A stretch of 64,000 nt of DNA from Novimethylophilus kurashikiensis (GTDB taxonomy: Bacteria; Pseudomonadota; Gammaproteobacteria; Burkholderiales; Methylophilaceae), in contig NZ_BDOQ01000006.1 in the NCBI RefSeq assembly GCF_003112435.1, positions 234,849 to 298,848 on the forward strand, written 5' to 3'. The position numbers were made by a program, and so were the translations under genes. Below the pieces are notes generated by a model. It ran no database searches. It saw nothing but the letters and a program-made list of their open reading frames with translations, and was not told the DNA's origin. Positions 21,792-30,319 of the stretch are shown here, in pieces (position 1 is the stretch's first letter; every line of letters starts with the position of its first letter).

Positions 21792-22443
21792 GTTTCTTTC
21801 CTTTTTTTGCAATTTGAATAGGTTTATTGATCGTTTCCGGTTGCGGCGGACCATAAGTCTCAGCCACGACCGGAGTATCCAATTGATGTGCGCCGGAGAT
21901 CACAACAGCCTCGGTCGGCACATGCTCCATCTTGCCGATCTTGGTCGTTTGGCTTTCGCTGATACGTTTCACAACATCGATGCCACGCACCACCTTGCCA
22001 AATACGGTATAACCTTCAAGTCCGGCTTCCTGGCGATAAAAGTTGAGGAACTTGTTGTCTTCCAGGTTGATGTAGAACTGCGAAGTGGCCGTATTCGGTC
22101 CATAACTACGAGCCATCGCCAAAGTGCCGTAATCGTTGGAGAGCCCATTGGTTGATTCGTTCGGAATCGGGTCGAAAGTCGATTTGGCTTCCAGTTTTTC
22201 GGTCAGTCCACCGCCTTGAATCACGAAGCGTTGGATCGTGCGATGAAAAATGGTCCCGCTATAAAAACCGCTGGCAACATAGCGTAAAAAGTTCTCCACT
22301 GTCTGCGGCGCCTTATCGGGATAAAGCTCAACCACGAAATTGCCGCGGTTGGTTTCGACTTCTACTTGAGGATTGGCTGCAAGCAGTTGAAAACTCGCCA
22401 GCAGGCCCACGACAAAAAGCAGCGCTCTGGTATAACCCAGCAT
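21784..22443 (-). CDS. Exported cyclophilin-type peptidylprolyl isomerase
   Basis: 219 residues with a signal peptide ([20 protein letters not shown], cut likely after LLA-A), so a periplasmic prolyl isomerase of the PpiA kind. The domain carries [34 protein letters not shown] and [20 protein letters not shown]. The C-terminal [13 protein letters not shown] is a basic tail. I used the ATG at 22441-22443 (MLGYTR), which has GGGAGG 5 bases upstream; an ATG five codons earlier lacks a site. Two cyclophilins in tandem, one exported and one cytoplasmic, look like an old duplication; lpxH follows in the same operon. Confidence 0.9.
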   Translation of the reverse strand: MLGYTRALLFVVGLLASFQLLAANPQVEVETNRGNFVVELYPDKAPQTVENFLRYVASGFYSGTIFHRTIQRFVIQGGGLTEKLEAKSTFDPIPNESTNGLSNDYGTLAMARSYGPNTATSQFYINLEDNKFLNFYRQEAGLEGYTVFGKVVRGIDVVKRISESQTTKIGKMEHVPTEAVVISGAHQLDTPVVAETYGPPQPETINKPIQIAKKGKKRG

Positions 22444-22475
22444 GTTGACCTCCCTCATCCGGCCTTTACTTCAGG

Positions 22476-23714
22476 CTATACAGCACCTTCGTAAAGAATC
22501 TTCCATTGCCCGTCTTCCAGTATCCAGTACTGGCGCTTGCGCATGTGGCTGTTAAGGCGATCACTCTTGAAATCCTGATCGAAGCTGACCACCGCCATCT
22601 GTTGTTGGCCGTCAGGATAGCGGAAAACGCTCAGGTTGGACAGTTGGATACTCGTCGCGGATTTGCTCTGCTGGATCCTGCGCTTTTCATCAGCCCAGGC
22701 CTTGAAGTTCTTGCCTTCGCTAAAAAAATCGCGCGAGTACCTGGCCAAATAATCCTCGGTATTCTGGGTCTCCCAATCGCGCCGCCATTGTTCCATTGCG
22801 CCCATCAAGCGCTCTCGTTCGGCCTTGAGGGCTGCCTGCGAAACCGGATTGTTGCCTACGATCACGACAGGAGTACTACCGTCTTGAAGCACAGGGGCCA
22901 GTGAGCTGATATCTGGATTGGTGAGGACAACGCATCCGTCCGATGCGCGCGGGGGACGGCTATAGGTATTACTAGGCGTGCCATGCAGCCAGATCCCATG
23001 CCCATTTTTGCCGCGATGCTTGTCCCACTCGTTGGGATAGCTCAACGGGTAAGCTGCGGTGCCATACATATCCGGCAACTTCTTGCGCTCTAATTGCTTG
23101 CCGGCGAAATACACCCCGATAGGCGTCTTTTTGTCGCCCTCGGACTGCTTTTCCGTACCGTTTTTTCCGACAGTCACGTAGTAATCAGCCACATAGCGTG
23201 GTTGGCCATGATCGTTGCGGTAAAGGTAAAGACGAGACTTGTTGGTATCTACAACGATGGCATGGCGTTGCGCTTCGTCCAGTTGCCATAGGTAATCAGG
23301 TTGCGCAGGCGCATCTTCGCGGGAGAGATAACGCTCCAGCCGTACTCGTGCCTCATCCTGGAAATCAGCAATCTCGTCGCGTGGGGCATTAGGTGCACTG
23401 CCGAAACCTGAAATCTGCCGCGCCTTGGCTTGCAGGAGGTCGCCGCGCACAAGGTAGGCCAGCTTGAAATTAGGCATGGCGCGGATGACCTCGTCGATAT
23501 CGCTCAACGCGGCATCCAGCTTGCCTTGGGTGGTTTCCAGCAGGCTCCGGACCAACAAGCCTTCGATTTGGCGTGGAGTCCCGTGCAAAAAGGACTCCAA
23601 CCGTGATGGACGATCAGCAAAGTAAATGGCGGTGGCGTTCCACGGCAACAACATTGCCGTCAAGATACAAAGTTTTCCAGTCGTAAGCGCCAGCGTCTGT
23701 AGTTTCCGGGACAT
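22476..23714 (-). CDS. L,D-transpeptidase (YkuD) with C-terminal NTF2-like domain
   Basis: 412 residues. N-terminal hydrophobic segment (LCILTAMLLPWNATA) predicts export. The YkuD catalytic motif is seen: WLHGTPSNTYSRPPRASDGC near residues 246-265, with the conserved His and the nucleophilic Cys. YkuD enzymes link peptidoglycan by 3-3 bonds or attach proteins to it. The C-terminal 110 residues (WETQNTEDYLARYSRDFFS, VVSFDQDF, QYWILEDGQWKILYEGAV) are SnoaL/NTF2-like, shared with the downstream TPR protein. Start ATG 23712-23714 chosen; a TTG two codons earlier is possible. Operon with the TPR gene (9-base gap). Confidence 0.88.
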   Translation of the reverse strand: MSRKLQTLALTTGKLCILTAMLLPWNATAIYFADRPSRLESFLHGTPRQIEGLLVRSLLETTQGKLDAALSDIDEVIRAMPNFKLAYLVRGDLLQAKARQISGFGSAPNAPRDEIADFQDEARVRLERYLSREDAPAQPDYLWQLDEAQRHAIVVDTNKSRLYLYRNDHGQPRYVADYYVTVGKNGTEKQSEGDKKTPIGVYFAGKQLERKKLPDMYGTAAYPLSYPNEWDKHRGKNGHGIWLHGTPSNTYSRPPRASDGCVVLTNPDISSLAPVLQDGSTPVVIVGNNPVSQAALKAERERLMGAMEQWRRDWETQNTEDYLARYSRDFFSEGKNFKAWADEKRRIQQSKSATSIQLSNLSVFRYPDGQQQMAVVSFDQDFKSDRLNSHMRKRQYWILEDGQWKILYEGAV

Positions 23715-23723
23715 ACTCAAATG

Positions 23724-24893
23724 TTAATGGTTGGCCAATTCCTGCGTTATTAGCCACTTCTCACCCATTTTCACAAACACAAGGGTCTTGCTTGTACGCA
23801 TACTATTGATGCCCGCACGGTAGCTTTGCTTGAACGCAATGGTAGCATGATTGCCGTCAATGCTGACTTTTGGATTCAGTACTTCGACCTGAATCGAAGC
23901 AGGCTTGCGAATACGCTCGCGGCGCATTTTCTCCCACTCCGACCTGCTCTCGCCATTAGGCGTTTTGAAATCCTTTGCATAATAGGCGAGGTAAGCATCC
24001 ACATCGCGTGCCGACCAGGCCTTGGCCCAACCGTGCACAGCTCTCAGCAAAGCCTCTTGGGCATTGTTTTTGGACTGGTCTTCTTTACTAACTTTTGCCT
24101 CTTCCTTGGCGGTTACGCTCTTGCTTTTCTCCACCGTCATCGACGTCGCATCTGGCGCCTTGTCTTTCGATGATGCTTTGTCCGCAGATGCTTGCACAGG
24201 CTCCACCTTAGGCTTGGCGGGCTCCTCAGCCTTTGCAACTACTGCAGACTGTAGCGGCGGGTTAACTGCAGGAGGTGCAGGAGGTTGACTAGGCGCGACT
24301 GCTACCACTGGCGAGGACAGCGTAGGCATGACAGGAGTTGGGGTCGGTTTCGCTGGAACCCCGGATGACGCGACGACCGCACTACGCGAAAACAGCTCCT
24401 TCACTAACATCAGCTTGGTTTGAGCACGCGAGTTACTGCGATCCAGTTGCAAGGCCTTGTCATAGGCATCGCTCGCCATCTTGGCATAGATGTCCCCTAG
24501 ATTTTCATGCGCCGTTGCATAACTGGGGTGCGTTTTAATCGCTTTCTCCAGCGAGATCCGGGCCTTGTCGTACTGGCCCTGCTCGGCATAGATCACAGCA
24601 AGGTTGTTATAGGGCTCAGGGAGTTCCGGGTGTTTTTCCGTAATGTCAGTGAAAATCTTGATGGCTTCGGCAGACTTGTTTTGTTCTGCCAGAACCACGC
24701 CCTTGAGAAATTGCGCGGCAACATCCTTGGGATGGGCTGCGAGATAAGCATTCACTTTATCCAGGGCCTGGGAATACTGCTCCTGGCCCATCAATTGGGA
24801 AATATCCTTCAATTCATCCGCATGTGAGACAAGCGGGAAGCCGAGCGCCGCAAACAGCAACAAACTGAGCAAGGGAGTGCGTAAGCGGGTCAT
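23724..24893 (-). CDS. Periplasmic TPR protein with C-terminal NTF2-like domain
   Basis: 389 residues. Signal peptide RTPLLSLLLFAALGFPLVSHA, then about four TPR units (YSQALDKVNAYLAAHPKD; KSAEAIKIFTDITEKHPELPEPYNNLAVIYAEQGQYDKA; SYATAHENLGDIYAKMASDAYDKAL), a long Pro/Ala/Lys-rich linker (about residues 180-280) and an NTF2-like domain (AVHGWAKAWSARDVDAYLAYYAKDF, RERIRKPASIQVEVLNP). The same C-terminal domain occurs in the L,D-transpeptidase encoded next, suggesting the two work together on the cell wall. I start at the ATG at 24891-24893 because the signal peptide begins there; 29 upstream codons look non-coding. Divergent from cysS. Confidence 0.85.
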   Translation of the reverse strand: MTRLRTPLLSLLLFAALGFPLVSHADELKDISQLMGQEQYSQALDKVNAYLAAHPKDVAAQFLKGVVLAEQNKSAEAIKIFTDITEKHPELPEPYNNLAVIYAEQGQYDKARISLEKAIKTHPSYATAHENLGDIYAKMASDAYDKALQLDRSNSRAQTKLMLVKELFSRSAVVASSGVPAKPTPTPVMPTLSSPVVAVAPSQPPAPPAVNPPLQSAVVAKAEEPAKPKVEPVQASADKASSKDKAPDATSMTVEKSKSVTAKEEAKVSKEDQSKNNAQEALLRAVHGWAKAWSARDVDAYLAYYAKDFKTPNGESRSEWEKMRRERIRKPASIQVEVLNPKVSIDGNHATIAFKQSYRAGINSMRTSKTLVFVKMGEKWLITQELANH

Positions 24894-24992
24894 TATGCTA
24901 TACTTTTTTCCAAAATTTCGGTTGCGGAATTCTAGCAACTTACTTCCTTTTAATCCAAATATTTCAAGCAGTTCCAGCACCCTTTTAATCCC

Positions 24993-26366
24993 ATGCTAAA
25001 AATCTACAATTCGCTTGCACGCGACAAGCAGACCTTTGTTCCCATCGAACCCGGCAAGGTACGTATGTATGTTTGCGGCATGACTGTTTACGACTACTGC
25101 CATTTGGGCCATGCCCGAGTGATGGTGGTATTCGACATGGTAGCGCGCTGGCTACGCACCTCGGGCTATGACGTCACTTACGTCAGAAACATCACGGATA
25201 TTGACGACAAAATTATTAAGCGTGCGGCAGAGAATCAGGAAACCATCGATTCCTTGACCGGGCGCTTCATCCAGGCTATGGATGAAGATTCCGCTGCCCT
25301 GGGTGTCCTGCGTCCGGACATTGAACCCAAAGCCACACAGCATATTCCGCAAATGCTGAGCATGACCTCCCGTCTCATTGAAAACGGGTTGGCTTATGTG
25401 GGTAGCAACGGTGACGTGTTCTATGCAGTGCGCGAATTTACAGGCTACGGAAAGCTATCCGGCAAATCCCTGGAAGACTTGCGTGCCGGTGAACGTGTAG
25501 AGGTCGACACCCACAAACGCGACCCGCTCGATTTTGTTCTCTGGAAATCGGTCAAACCCGGCGAGCCACATTGGGATTCCCCTTGGGGGCCTGGACGTCC
25601 TGGCTGGCATCTGGAATGCTCAGCCATGAGTGAACAGCACCTGGGCGACCATTTCGATATTCACGGTGGCGGCGCCGATCTGCAATTTCCCCACCACGAA
25701 AACGAAATCGCCCAATCCGAGGGCGCTCATAACTGCACTTTTGTGAATTATTGGATGCACAACGGTTTTGTGCGCGTCGACGACGAAAAGATGTCCAAAT
25801 CATTGGGCAACTTCTTCACCATTCGTGAAGTCGTCAAAAAATTCGATCCGGAAGTGTTGCGCTTTTTTATCCTGCGCGCGCACTACCGCAGCCCGCTCAA
25901 TTATTCAGACCAGCATCTGGAAGACGCCAAGCAAGCGCTGACGCGGCTTTATACCGCACTGCGCGGAATCGAGATTCCTAACATCGCTATCGACTGGAGC
26001 AACGCTTATGGCGAACGCTTCAAGGCAGCAATGGATGATGATTTCAATACTCCGGAAGCCTTTGCTGTTTTGTTTGAACTGGCAAATGAAGTCAACAAAT
26101 CAGGCTCCGTTCAATCGGCGGCATTGCTTAAATCCTTGGGAAACACCCTAGGGCTGCTGGAGCGCGACCCCCAAGCCTACCTCCAAGCCGGCAGCAGTAG
26201 CATGGATGTCCTCACAGCCGAGCAAGTCGAGCAATTCATCTCGGATCGACTCAATGCTCGCAAAGCCAAAAATTTTGCAGAAGCCGATCGCATCCGCAAG
26301 GAACTCGCCGAGGCGGGCATCATCCTCGAAGACGGCCCCCAAGGCACCACCTGGCGCCGTGCATGA
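24993..26366 (+). CDS. cysS: Cysteine--tRNA ligase CysS
   Basis: 457 residues. Class I synthetase that charges tRNA-Cys. It has the zinc cysteine and HIGH motif [19 protein letters not shown] (residues 24-42), the further zinc ligands in [23 protein letters not shown] near 208 and [11 protein letters not shown], the KMSKS motif [15 protein letters not shown] near 265, and the C-terminal anticodon-binding helices ending in the typical [16 protein letters not shown]. Directly upstream of the tRNA-Arg gene. No oddity. Confidence 0.97.
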   Translation: MLKIYNSLARDKQTFVPIEPGKVRMYVCGMTVYDYCHLGHARVMVVFDMVARWLRTSGYDVTYVRNITDIDDKIIKRAAENQETIDSLTGRFIQAMDEDSAALGVLRPDIEPKATQHIPQMLSMTSRLIENGLAYVGSNGDVFYAVREFTGYGKLSGKSLEDLRAGERVEVDTHKRDPLDFVLWKSVKPGEPHWDSPWGPGRPGWHLECSAMSEQHLGDHFDIHGGGADLQFPHHENEIAQSEGAHNCTFVNYWMHNGFVRVDDEKMSKSLGNFFTIREVVKKFDPEVLRFFILRAHYRSPLNYSDQHLEDAKQALTRLYTALRGIEIPNIAIDWSNAYGERFKAAMDDDFNTPEAFAVLFELANEVNKSGSVQSAALLKSLGNTLGLLERDPQAYLQAGSSSMDVLTAEQVEQFISDRLNARKAKNFAEADRIRKELAEAGIILEDGPQGTTWRRA

Positions 26367-26400
26367 GTTCAATAAATTCGAATATTTCCGCGAAAACCTC

Positions 26401-26428
26401 TTGAACAAAATCGCTGGCTCTGTATAAT
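26401..26428 (+). promoter_or_regulatory. Sigma-70-type promoter of tRNA-Arg
   Basis: TTGAAC (26401-26406), 16 bases, TATAAT (26423-26428), with the mature tRNA starting 18 bases downstream. The -10 is an exact consensus, as expected for a stable RNA. Confidence 0.82.
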
Positions 26429-26445
26429 CTCGGTCTCTCAACAAC

Positions 26446-26522
26446 GCGCCCGTAGCTCAGCTGGATAGAGTACTTGGCTACGAACCAAGGGGTCAGGAGT
26501 TCGAATCTCTTCGGGCGCGCCA
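26446..26522 (+). tRNA. tRNA-Arg (anticodon ACG)
   Basis: 77 nt with encoded CCA. Acceptor stem GCGCCCG/CGGGCGC, D-arm starting GCTCAGCTGGATAGAG, anticodon stem CTTGG/CCAAG with loop CTACGAA (anticodon ACG, read as ICG for CGU/CGC/CGA), T-arm loop GTTCGAATC. Discriminator G. The 3' part from the anticodon loop on is the attachment site of the island and is repeated at 62811, so the gene has been restored after integration. It is intact and presumably functional. Confidence 0.98.
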
Positions 26523-26525
26523 AAT
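26478..26525 (+). repeat. attL: tRNA-Arg 3' end, left copy of the 48-bp island repeat
   Basis: 26478-26525 (CTACGAACCAAGGGGTCAGG and onwards to ...GCGCCAAAT) is identical over 48 bases to 62811-62858. It spans the anticodon loop to 3 bases past the CCA. Such duplications arise when tyrosine-recombinase elements integrate in tRNA genes. Confidence 0.95.
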
Positions 26526-26530
26526 AAAAC

Positions 26531-26562
26531 AAGGGGTTAGCAGAAATGCTAACCCCTTTTTA
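26531..26562 (+). terminator. Intrinsic terminator after tRNA-Arg, inside the island
   Basis: GGGGTTAGCA (26533-26542), loop, TGCTAACCCC (26547-26556), then TTTTT. Because it lies inside the att repeat boundary, it was brought by the island; a similar hairpin after the right att copy (62868) is probably the original tRNA terminator. Confidence 0.9.
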
Positions 26563-27099
26563 TTTATACGGGGTTACGCAGGGGTTACGCTAAGATCAAT
26601 TAGCCCTGTAACCATCGTTAAGAACATCTCAGTCTTTTTTGCCCGCGGTTTCTCGTCTCGGTTGATTATTCAGCCAGTAAGCTATCCACTCTATACCCAG
26701 GCGTGCCAGCACCGGATGCAAAATTTACTCCGTAAGACAGTTAGAACCTAAAGTCGCTCTTCTGGTGACAATGGCGATCCACTTTTTGACCCCTGCACTT
26801 GTAAGTCACAGCTCCGACACGTTAAACAAAATCCATTCTTGGTCGAATTCACATTATTACCCCTACCTCAACTCAGTTCTTTAGTTAAATAGGGATGAAT
26901 CAAGTATATGTACGTGCTTCTTTCAGCAGATCCAAAAAGCCCCATATATTGAATTAAAATAAAATAAAACACTAAATATGGTGTTTTTATTGTAAAGTAG
27001 GGTTATTCGAAAAACCATTTATAAATTATGCATCCGCTCATTCGCCTTGGTCTGTTCACAGCGGCCGCATGGCTCTTCTTTGATGATAAGGACTCTAAG
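26563..27099. other. Gene-free left island edge (537 bp)
   Basis: No convincing gene. It starts with a tandem repeat GGGGTTACGC at 26570-26579 and 26581-26590, possibly recombinase arm sites. The rest is AT-rich towards the right and ends with a dyad, AAAACAC (26966-26972) and GTGTTTT (26981-26987), 110 bases before the CBASS operon, which may be an operator. A stretch at about 26666-26737 on the minus strand reads like a 24-residue protein tail ending in a stop and may be gene debris. Confidence 0.5.
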
Positions 27100-28110
27100 A
27101 TGCCAGCAGTACAAAAGCAATTCGAAGACTTCCATTCAAATATTAAGCTCGACGACGATGACGAAAAAGCGACCCTCCGCGAGAAGCGAAAAATACTTCT
27201 TGACGCCTTGAATAGCCATTTGAACGACGTCCCATCTTTCGAGCACTTTAATCAAGGCAGCTATTCGATGCACACAGGTGTGGTGCCCCTTGATGGCAAC
27301 TATGATATCGATGTGGGTCTCATCTTTGACTGTAAACGGGACAAGTATCCCGACCCCGTTAAACTAAAGACTAAAGTTCGCGATGCACTCAATTCGAATG
27401 GGCGGGAGGTTGTCATCAGACGCCCCTGCGTAACAGTAAACTATATGCGTGGAGCCGAAATCGAGTATCACGTTGACTTGGCAATCTATGCCAAGCGTGA
27501 TGATGACCAGCTCGACCTAGCTAAGGGCAAAGAGAATTCCATCGAGGGGTATCGGGTCTGGGAAACGTCAGCCCCTAAAAAGCTCACTGAGCTCATTTGC
27601 ACCGCGTTCAAGGATACGAACGAGTTGGCTCAGTATCGCCGCTGCATACGCTATCTCAAGCGCTGGCGTGACGTCCAATTCCGCAATGGTGGAGCTCCAC
27701 TCAGCATTGCGCTCACCGTGGCTGCTAAAACGTGGTTCAAGCCCTACTTCGAAATCTCAGGTAAACCGACGGATTTGCTTGCCCTGCTCGACTTGACCAA
27801 GGCAATCCTGTCGCACTTCGAAACTTCCTACAGCGATGATGATGGTTGGCACCAACGGTTGAAGGTCACTTTACCGGTGACCCCATACTGCGACTTGATG
27901 GCAGGCATGTCGAAGGGGCAGATGGCGACGTTCAAGGAGAAGCTGGAAGCGCTACGCGATGCTCTCAGCGATGCCTACGACGAGGAATTGCCCGAGGACG
28001 CCTGCAAGTTACTCAAGAAACAGTTTGGTGACGATTTCAAGGTGCCGGAGAAATCCGAAACGGCCAAGGCGGTAGCGGCTGCGGTGATCAGCACCGGGAA
28101 CTCCGCTTGA
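27100..28110 (+). CDS. CBASS cyclic-oligonucleotide synthase (CD-NTase)
   Basis: 336 residues. CD-NTases make cyclic di- or trinucleotide signals on phage infection. The nucleotidyltransferase core is visible: GSYSMHTGVVPLDGNYDIDV with the G-S pair at 53-54 and metal-binding Asp69 and Asp71, and a third acidic residue in EIEYHVDLAIYA near 126; the helical C-terminal half (RRCIRYLKRWRDVQF) is the OAS/cGAS-like domain. I chose the ATG at 27100 (MPAVQKQFEDFH), preceded by AAGGA; an ATG 24 codons earlier lacks a ribosome site. First gene of a four-gene type II CBASS operon, overlapping cap2 by 4 bases. The product nucleotide cannot be read from sequence. Confidence 0.9.
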   Translation: MPAVQKQFEDFHSNIKLDDDDEKATLREKRKILLDALNSHLNDVPSFEHFNQGSYSMHTGVVPLDGNYDIDVGLIFDCKRDKYPDPVKLKTKVRDALNSNGREVVIRRPCVTVNYMRGAEIEYHVDLAIYAKRDDDQLDLAKGKENSIEGYRVWETSAPKKLTELICTAFKDTNELAQYRRCIRYLKRWRDVQFRNGGAPLSIALTVAAKTWFKPYFEISGKPTDLLALLDLTKAILSHFETSYSDDDGWHQRLKVTLPVTPYCDLMAGMSKGQMATFKEKLEALRDALSDAYDEELPEDACKLLKKQFGDDFKVPEKSETAKAVAAAVISTGNSA

Positions 28111-29840
28111 CGGAGTCCACCATCGATGCGGACGACACCTCGAAGGTAGACGCCGCCTTCGAGGCCGTCAAGACCGTTTGTAATTTGGGCGGCATCGAGG
28201 TTGTACGCCTGGAGAGCCCAGACACGAAATCTCTAGGAATCGAGCTAACTGGCGCGACGTGCAAATGGCCTTTGTACGTCAATTGTGACGAGGAATTGCT
28301 GCGCCTTCCGAGGGTCTGGACACCGCCTCCGGTAACACCACTCGCGCATGTTAGTTACTCTGGTGTCGTGTGCGTTGACGATGGCCAGGGGCTGTCGCTA
28401 GACCCTAAGCAACCAGCGGAAATCGTAGCGCATACGGTCCTCAAAGCATATCACCTGCTCGAACATTCGTCGCTCGATGCGACTAACGGTTATACGGAGT
28501 TCTTCAATGAACTAGAGGGCTACTGGTTACACCTGCCAGACTCTCTGCGTTCCCGTGCCTACTTCGAGGTTGACGGCAACTCCCGGATGATTAAGGGGTT
28601 CTTAGATTCGAAACTGAATAAGCCAATATGGTACTTTGTGGAGCGAGACGAGAAAGTGCCCTGGGAAGTTCAGGATAAAAAGCTCGCGGGGCACCGTGCT
28701 CTGTACGTTCACGTTGATACGCTTAGTTTGCCGCCAGTGAAACCTGATAAGTTGACCACAGGGTTCGTCGACGAGGTTCATCAACGGTTGTCGCGTGATC
28801 AGTTGAAACTATGGGAGGAACTGGTCGGACCATCGAAAAATTCACCAAAGCGAGTGGCGCTGCTGGTATCCGTGCCTCGACAAGCTGGCGGACGTTCGTT
28901 GGTCGGCGTCTCTTTTGGGGCATACCGTGGTGGTGTTGATGAGAGAGTAACGGTTGCGCCATTGACTATGCGTCGCCATACCCCCAATTACATGCGCGCT
29001 CGAGGCGGCGCGTCGCTTGATTTAATGGGGAAGCACGTGGCTATTCTGGGCGCTGGAGCTATCGGTAGCGTTGTCGTCGACACCTTAGCTGCAACTGGCA
29101 TCGGAAAGTTAACGGTAGTGGATCACGACGAATATTCTGAAGATAACGTGTTTCGTCATCTTCTACAGCCACTCTACATTGACTTAGGCAAGCCGATAGG
29201 ACTAAAGCTGTCGCTGGAAAGACGTTACCCAGGTGTCGAGATCACGCCGGTTTGCACGACAGCACAAGAATGGCTTAAGACTGCCGATCTTAGAAAGTAC
29301 GACGGCATAGTGATTGCTTTTGGCGCGCCGTCCATTGAGCGCTCTTTATCGCGTGCGCTCAGGAACAGGCGGTACGAACTGCCCGTGGTTTTCACCTGGC
29401 TTGAGGCTCTGGACATCGGCGGACATTCGATACTGATGTGGACCAAGGGCGAGGGCTGCCTTGACTGCGTCTATCGCGACGACGATGGTCACCCGTCCCA
29501 AGTGTCGCGCACTTCGTTTCTGACGCCAAACCAGCCCGTAACGCGCAACCTTACGGGCTGCGCCGGTGCATTCGTCCCATTCGGGCCCATTCAGGCGCGC
29601 CGCACTGGCTTGATGGCTGCAGAGCACATCCTTTCGGCAATCAGCGTAATCCCAGCGGGTGTTGCGGCACACCAGCCTTCCTACCGATTCTGGGTTGGTG
29701 ACGGCAGCGCAGCTGCTCAACATGGGCTGCACACGACGCACTGGTTTCAGTCAGCCCGGACAACATTCCAGGATGACGCTACGCAACGGATCTTCGGCCG
29801 TCCCTGCATGCACTGCCGCACACCGCAGGAGCCGACGTGA
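28107..29840 (+). CDS. cap2: CBASS Cap2 (E2-E1 ubiquitin-ligation-like enzyme)
   Basis: 577 residues. Cap2 uses ATP to conjugate the C terminus of the CD-NTase to a target, priming it. An E2-like domain fills the N-terminal half; the likely E2 cysteine is Cys89 in SYSGVVCVDDGQG. The E1 adenylation domain starts about residue 308 with VAILGAGAIGSVVVDTLAATG and VVDHDEYSEDNVFRH, and the E1 catalytic cysteine is Cys485 in NLTGCAGAFVPFG. Two CxxC pairs (GCLDCVY; PCMHCRT) probably bind zinc. Start TTG overlaps the CD-NTase stop (TTGA). Followed by cap3 with a 4-base overlap. Strong family match. Confidence 0.9.
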   Translation: MTESTIDADDTSKVDAAFEAVKTVCNLGGIEVVRLESPDTKSLGIELTGATCKWPLYVNCDEELLRLPRVWTPPPVTPLAHVSYSGVVCVDDGQGLSLDPKQPAEIVAHTVLKAYHLLEHSSLDATNGYTEFFNELEGYWLHLPDSLRSRAYFEVDGNSRMIKGFLDSKLNKPIWYFVERDEKVPWEVQDKKLAGHRALYVHVDTLSLPPVKPDKLTTGFVDEVHQRLSRDQLKLWEELVGPSKNSPKRVALLVSVPRQAGGRSLVGVSFGAYRGGVDERVTVAPLTMRRHTPNYMRARGGASLDLMGKHVAILGAGAIGSVVVDTLAATGIGKLTVVDHDEYSEDNVFRHLLQPLYIDLGKPIGLKLSLERRYPGVEITPVCTTAQEWLKTADLRKYDGIVIAFGAPSIERSLSRALRNRRYELPVVFTWLEALDIGGHSILMWTKGEGCLDCVYRDDDGHPSQVSRTSFLTPNQPVTRNLTGCAGAFVPFGPIQARRTGLMAAEHILSAISVIPAGVAAHQPSYRFWVGDGSAAAQHGLHTTHWFQSARTTFQDDATQRIFGRPCMHCRTPQEPT

Positions 29841-30319
29841 AACTGGTTTATCGCGTCACGCCGCAGCAGCGACTCATCATCGTAGAGCATGCCATACAGC
29901 AGATGGTGGGGTATACGCAGCGCCACTGGTGGAATTGCGAGGCCGGTGGCGTCCTGCTAGGGCGTCATCTTCTGGATTCACATGACGTGGTCATCGACGA
30001 GGTGTCTACGCCCCAGAAAAGTGACCTCCGCAGCAGATTCGCCTTCTTCCGGTCATCCAGGCATGAATACCTCGCGCGTCAGCGATGGTTAGAGCAGGAT
30101 AGAACGTCAGCCTACCTGGGGCTGTGGCACACCCACCCCGAGCCCGACCCGAATCCCAGCAGCGTCGACCGGCTCGACTGGCAGCAAGCTGTGTATGGAG
30201 ACACGTTTGAAGGCGACCATCTGTTTTTCCCCATTATTGGCACAGAACGAATTCGAGTGTGGTGCCTGAGCCGCAGCGGCACAATTCAGGAACTGAATCA
30301 GGAGATCAAGAATGGCTAG
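29837..30319 (+). CDS. cap3: CBASS Cap3 (JAB/MPN isopeptidase)
   Basis: 160 residues. Cap3 is a zinc isopeptidase that removes the CD-NTase from its Cap2-made conjugates. The JAMM motif is complete: an upstream Glu in CEAGGVLLGR, His98 and His100 in LWHTHPEPDPNP, and S-x-x-D (Ser108, Asp111) in SSVDRLDW. The GTG start overlaps the cap2 stop (GTGA). The end overlaps the next gene by 8 bases. Cap2 plus Cap3 define type II CBASS. Fold and motif make the call secure. Confidence 0.92.
   Translation: MKLVYRVTPQQRLIIVEHAIQQMVGYTQRHWWNCEAGGVLLGRHLLDSHDVVIDEVSTPQKSDLRSRFAFFRSSRHEYLARQRWLEQDRTSAYLGLWHTHPEPDPNPSSVDRLDWQQAVYGDTFEGDHLFFPIIGTERIRVWCLSRSGTIQELNQEIKNG

Noticed and set aside
26666..26737. 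Minus-strand tail of about 24 residues near attL
   Set aside because: Could be the end of a lost gene, but no homology is recognised and it is very short.
27100..28110. Assigning the CD-NTase to a named clade and product
   Set aside because: Clade and nucleotide specificity need a phylogeny; motifs alone do not decide.
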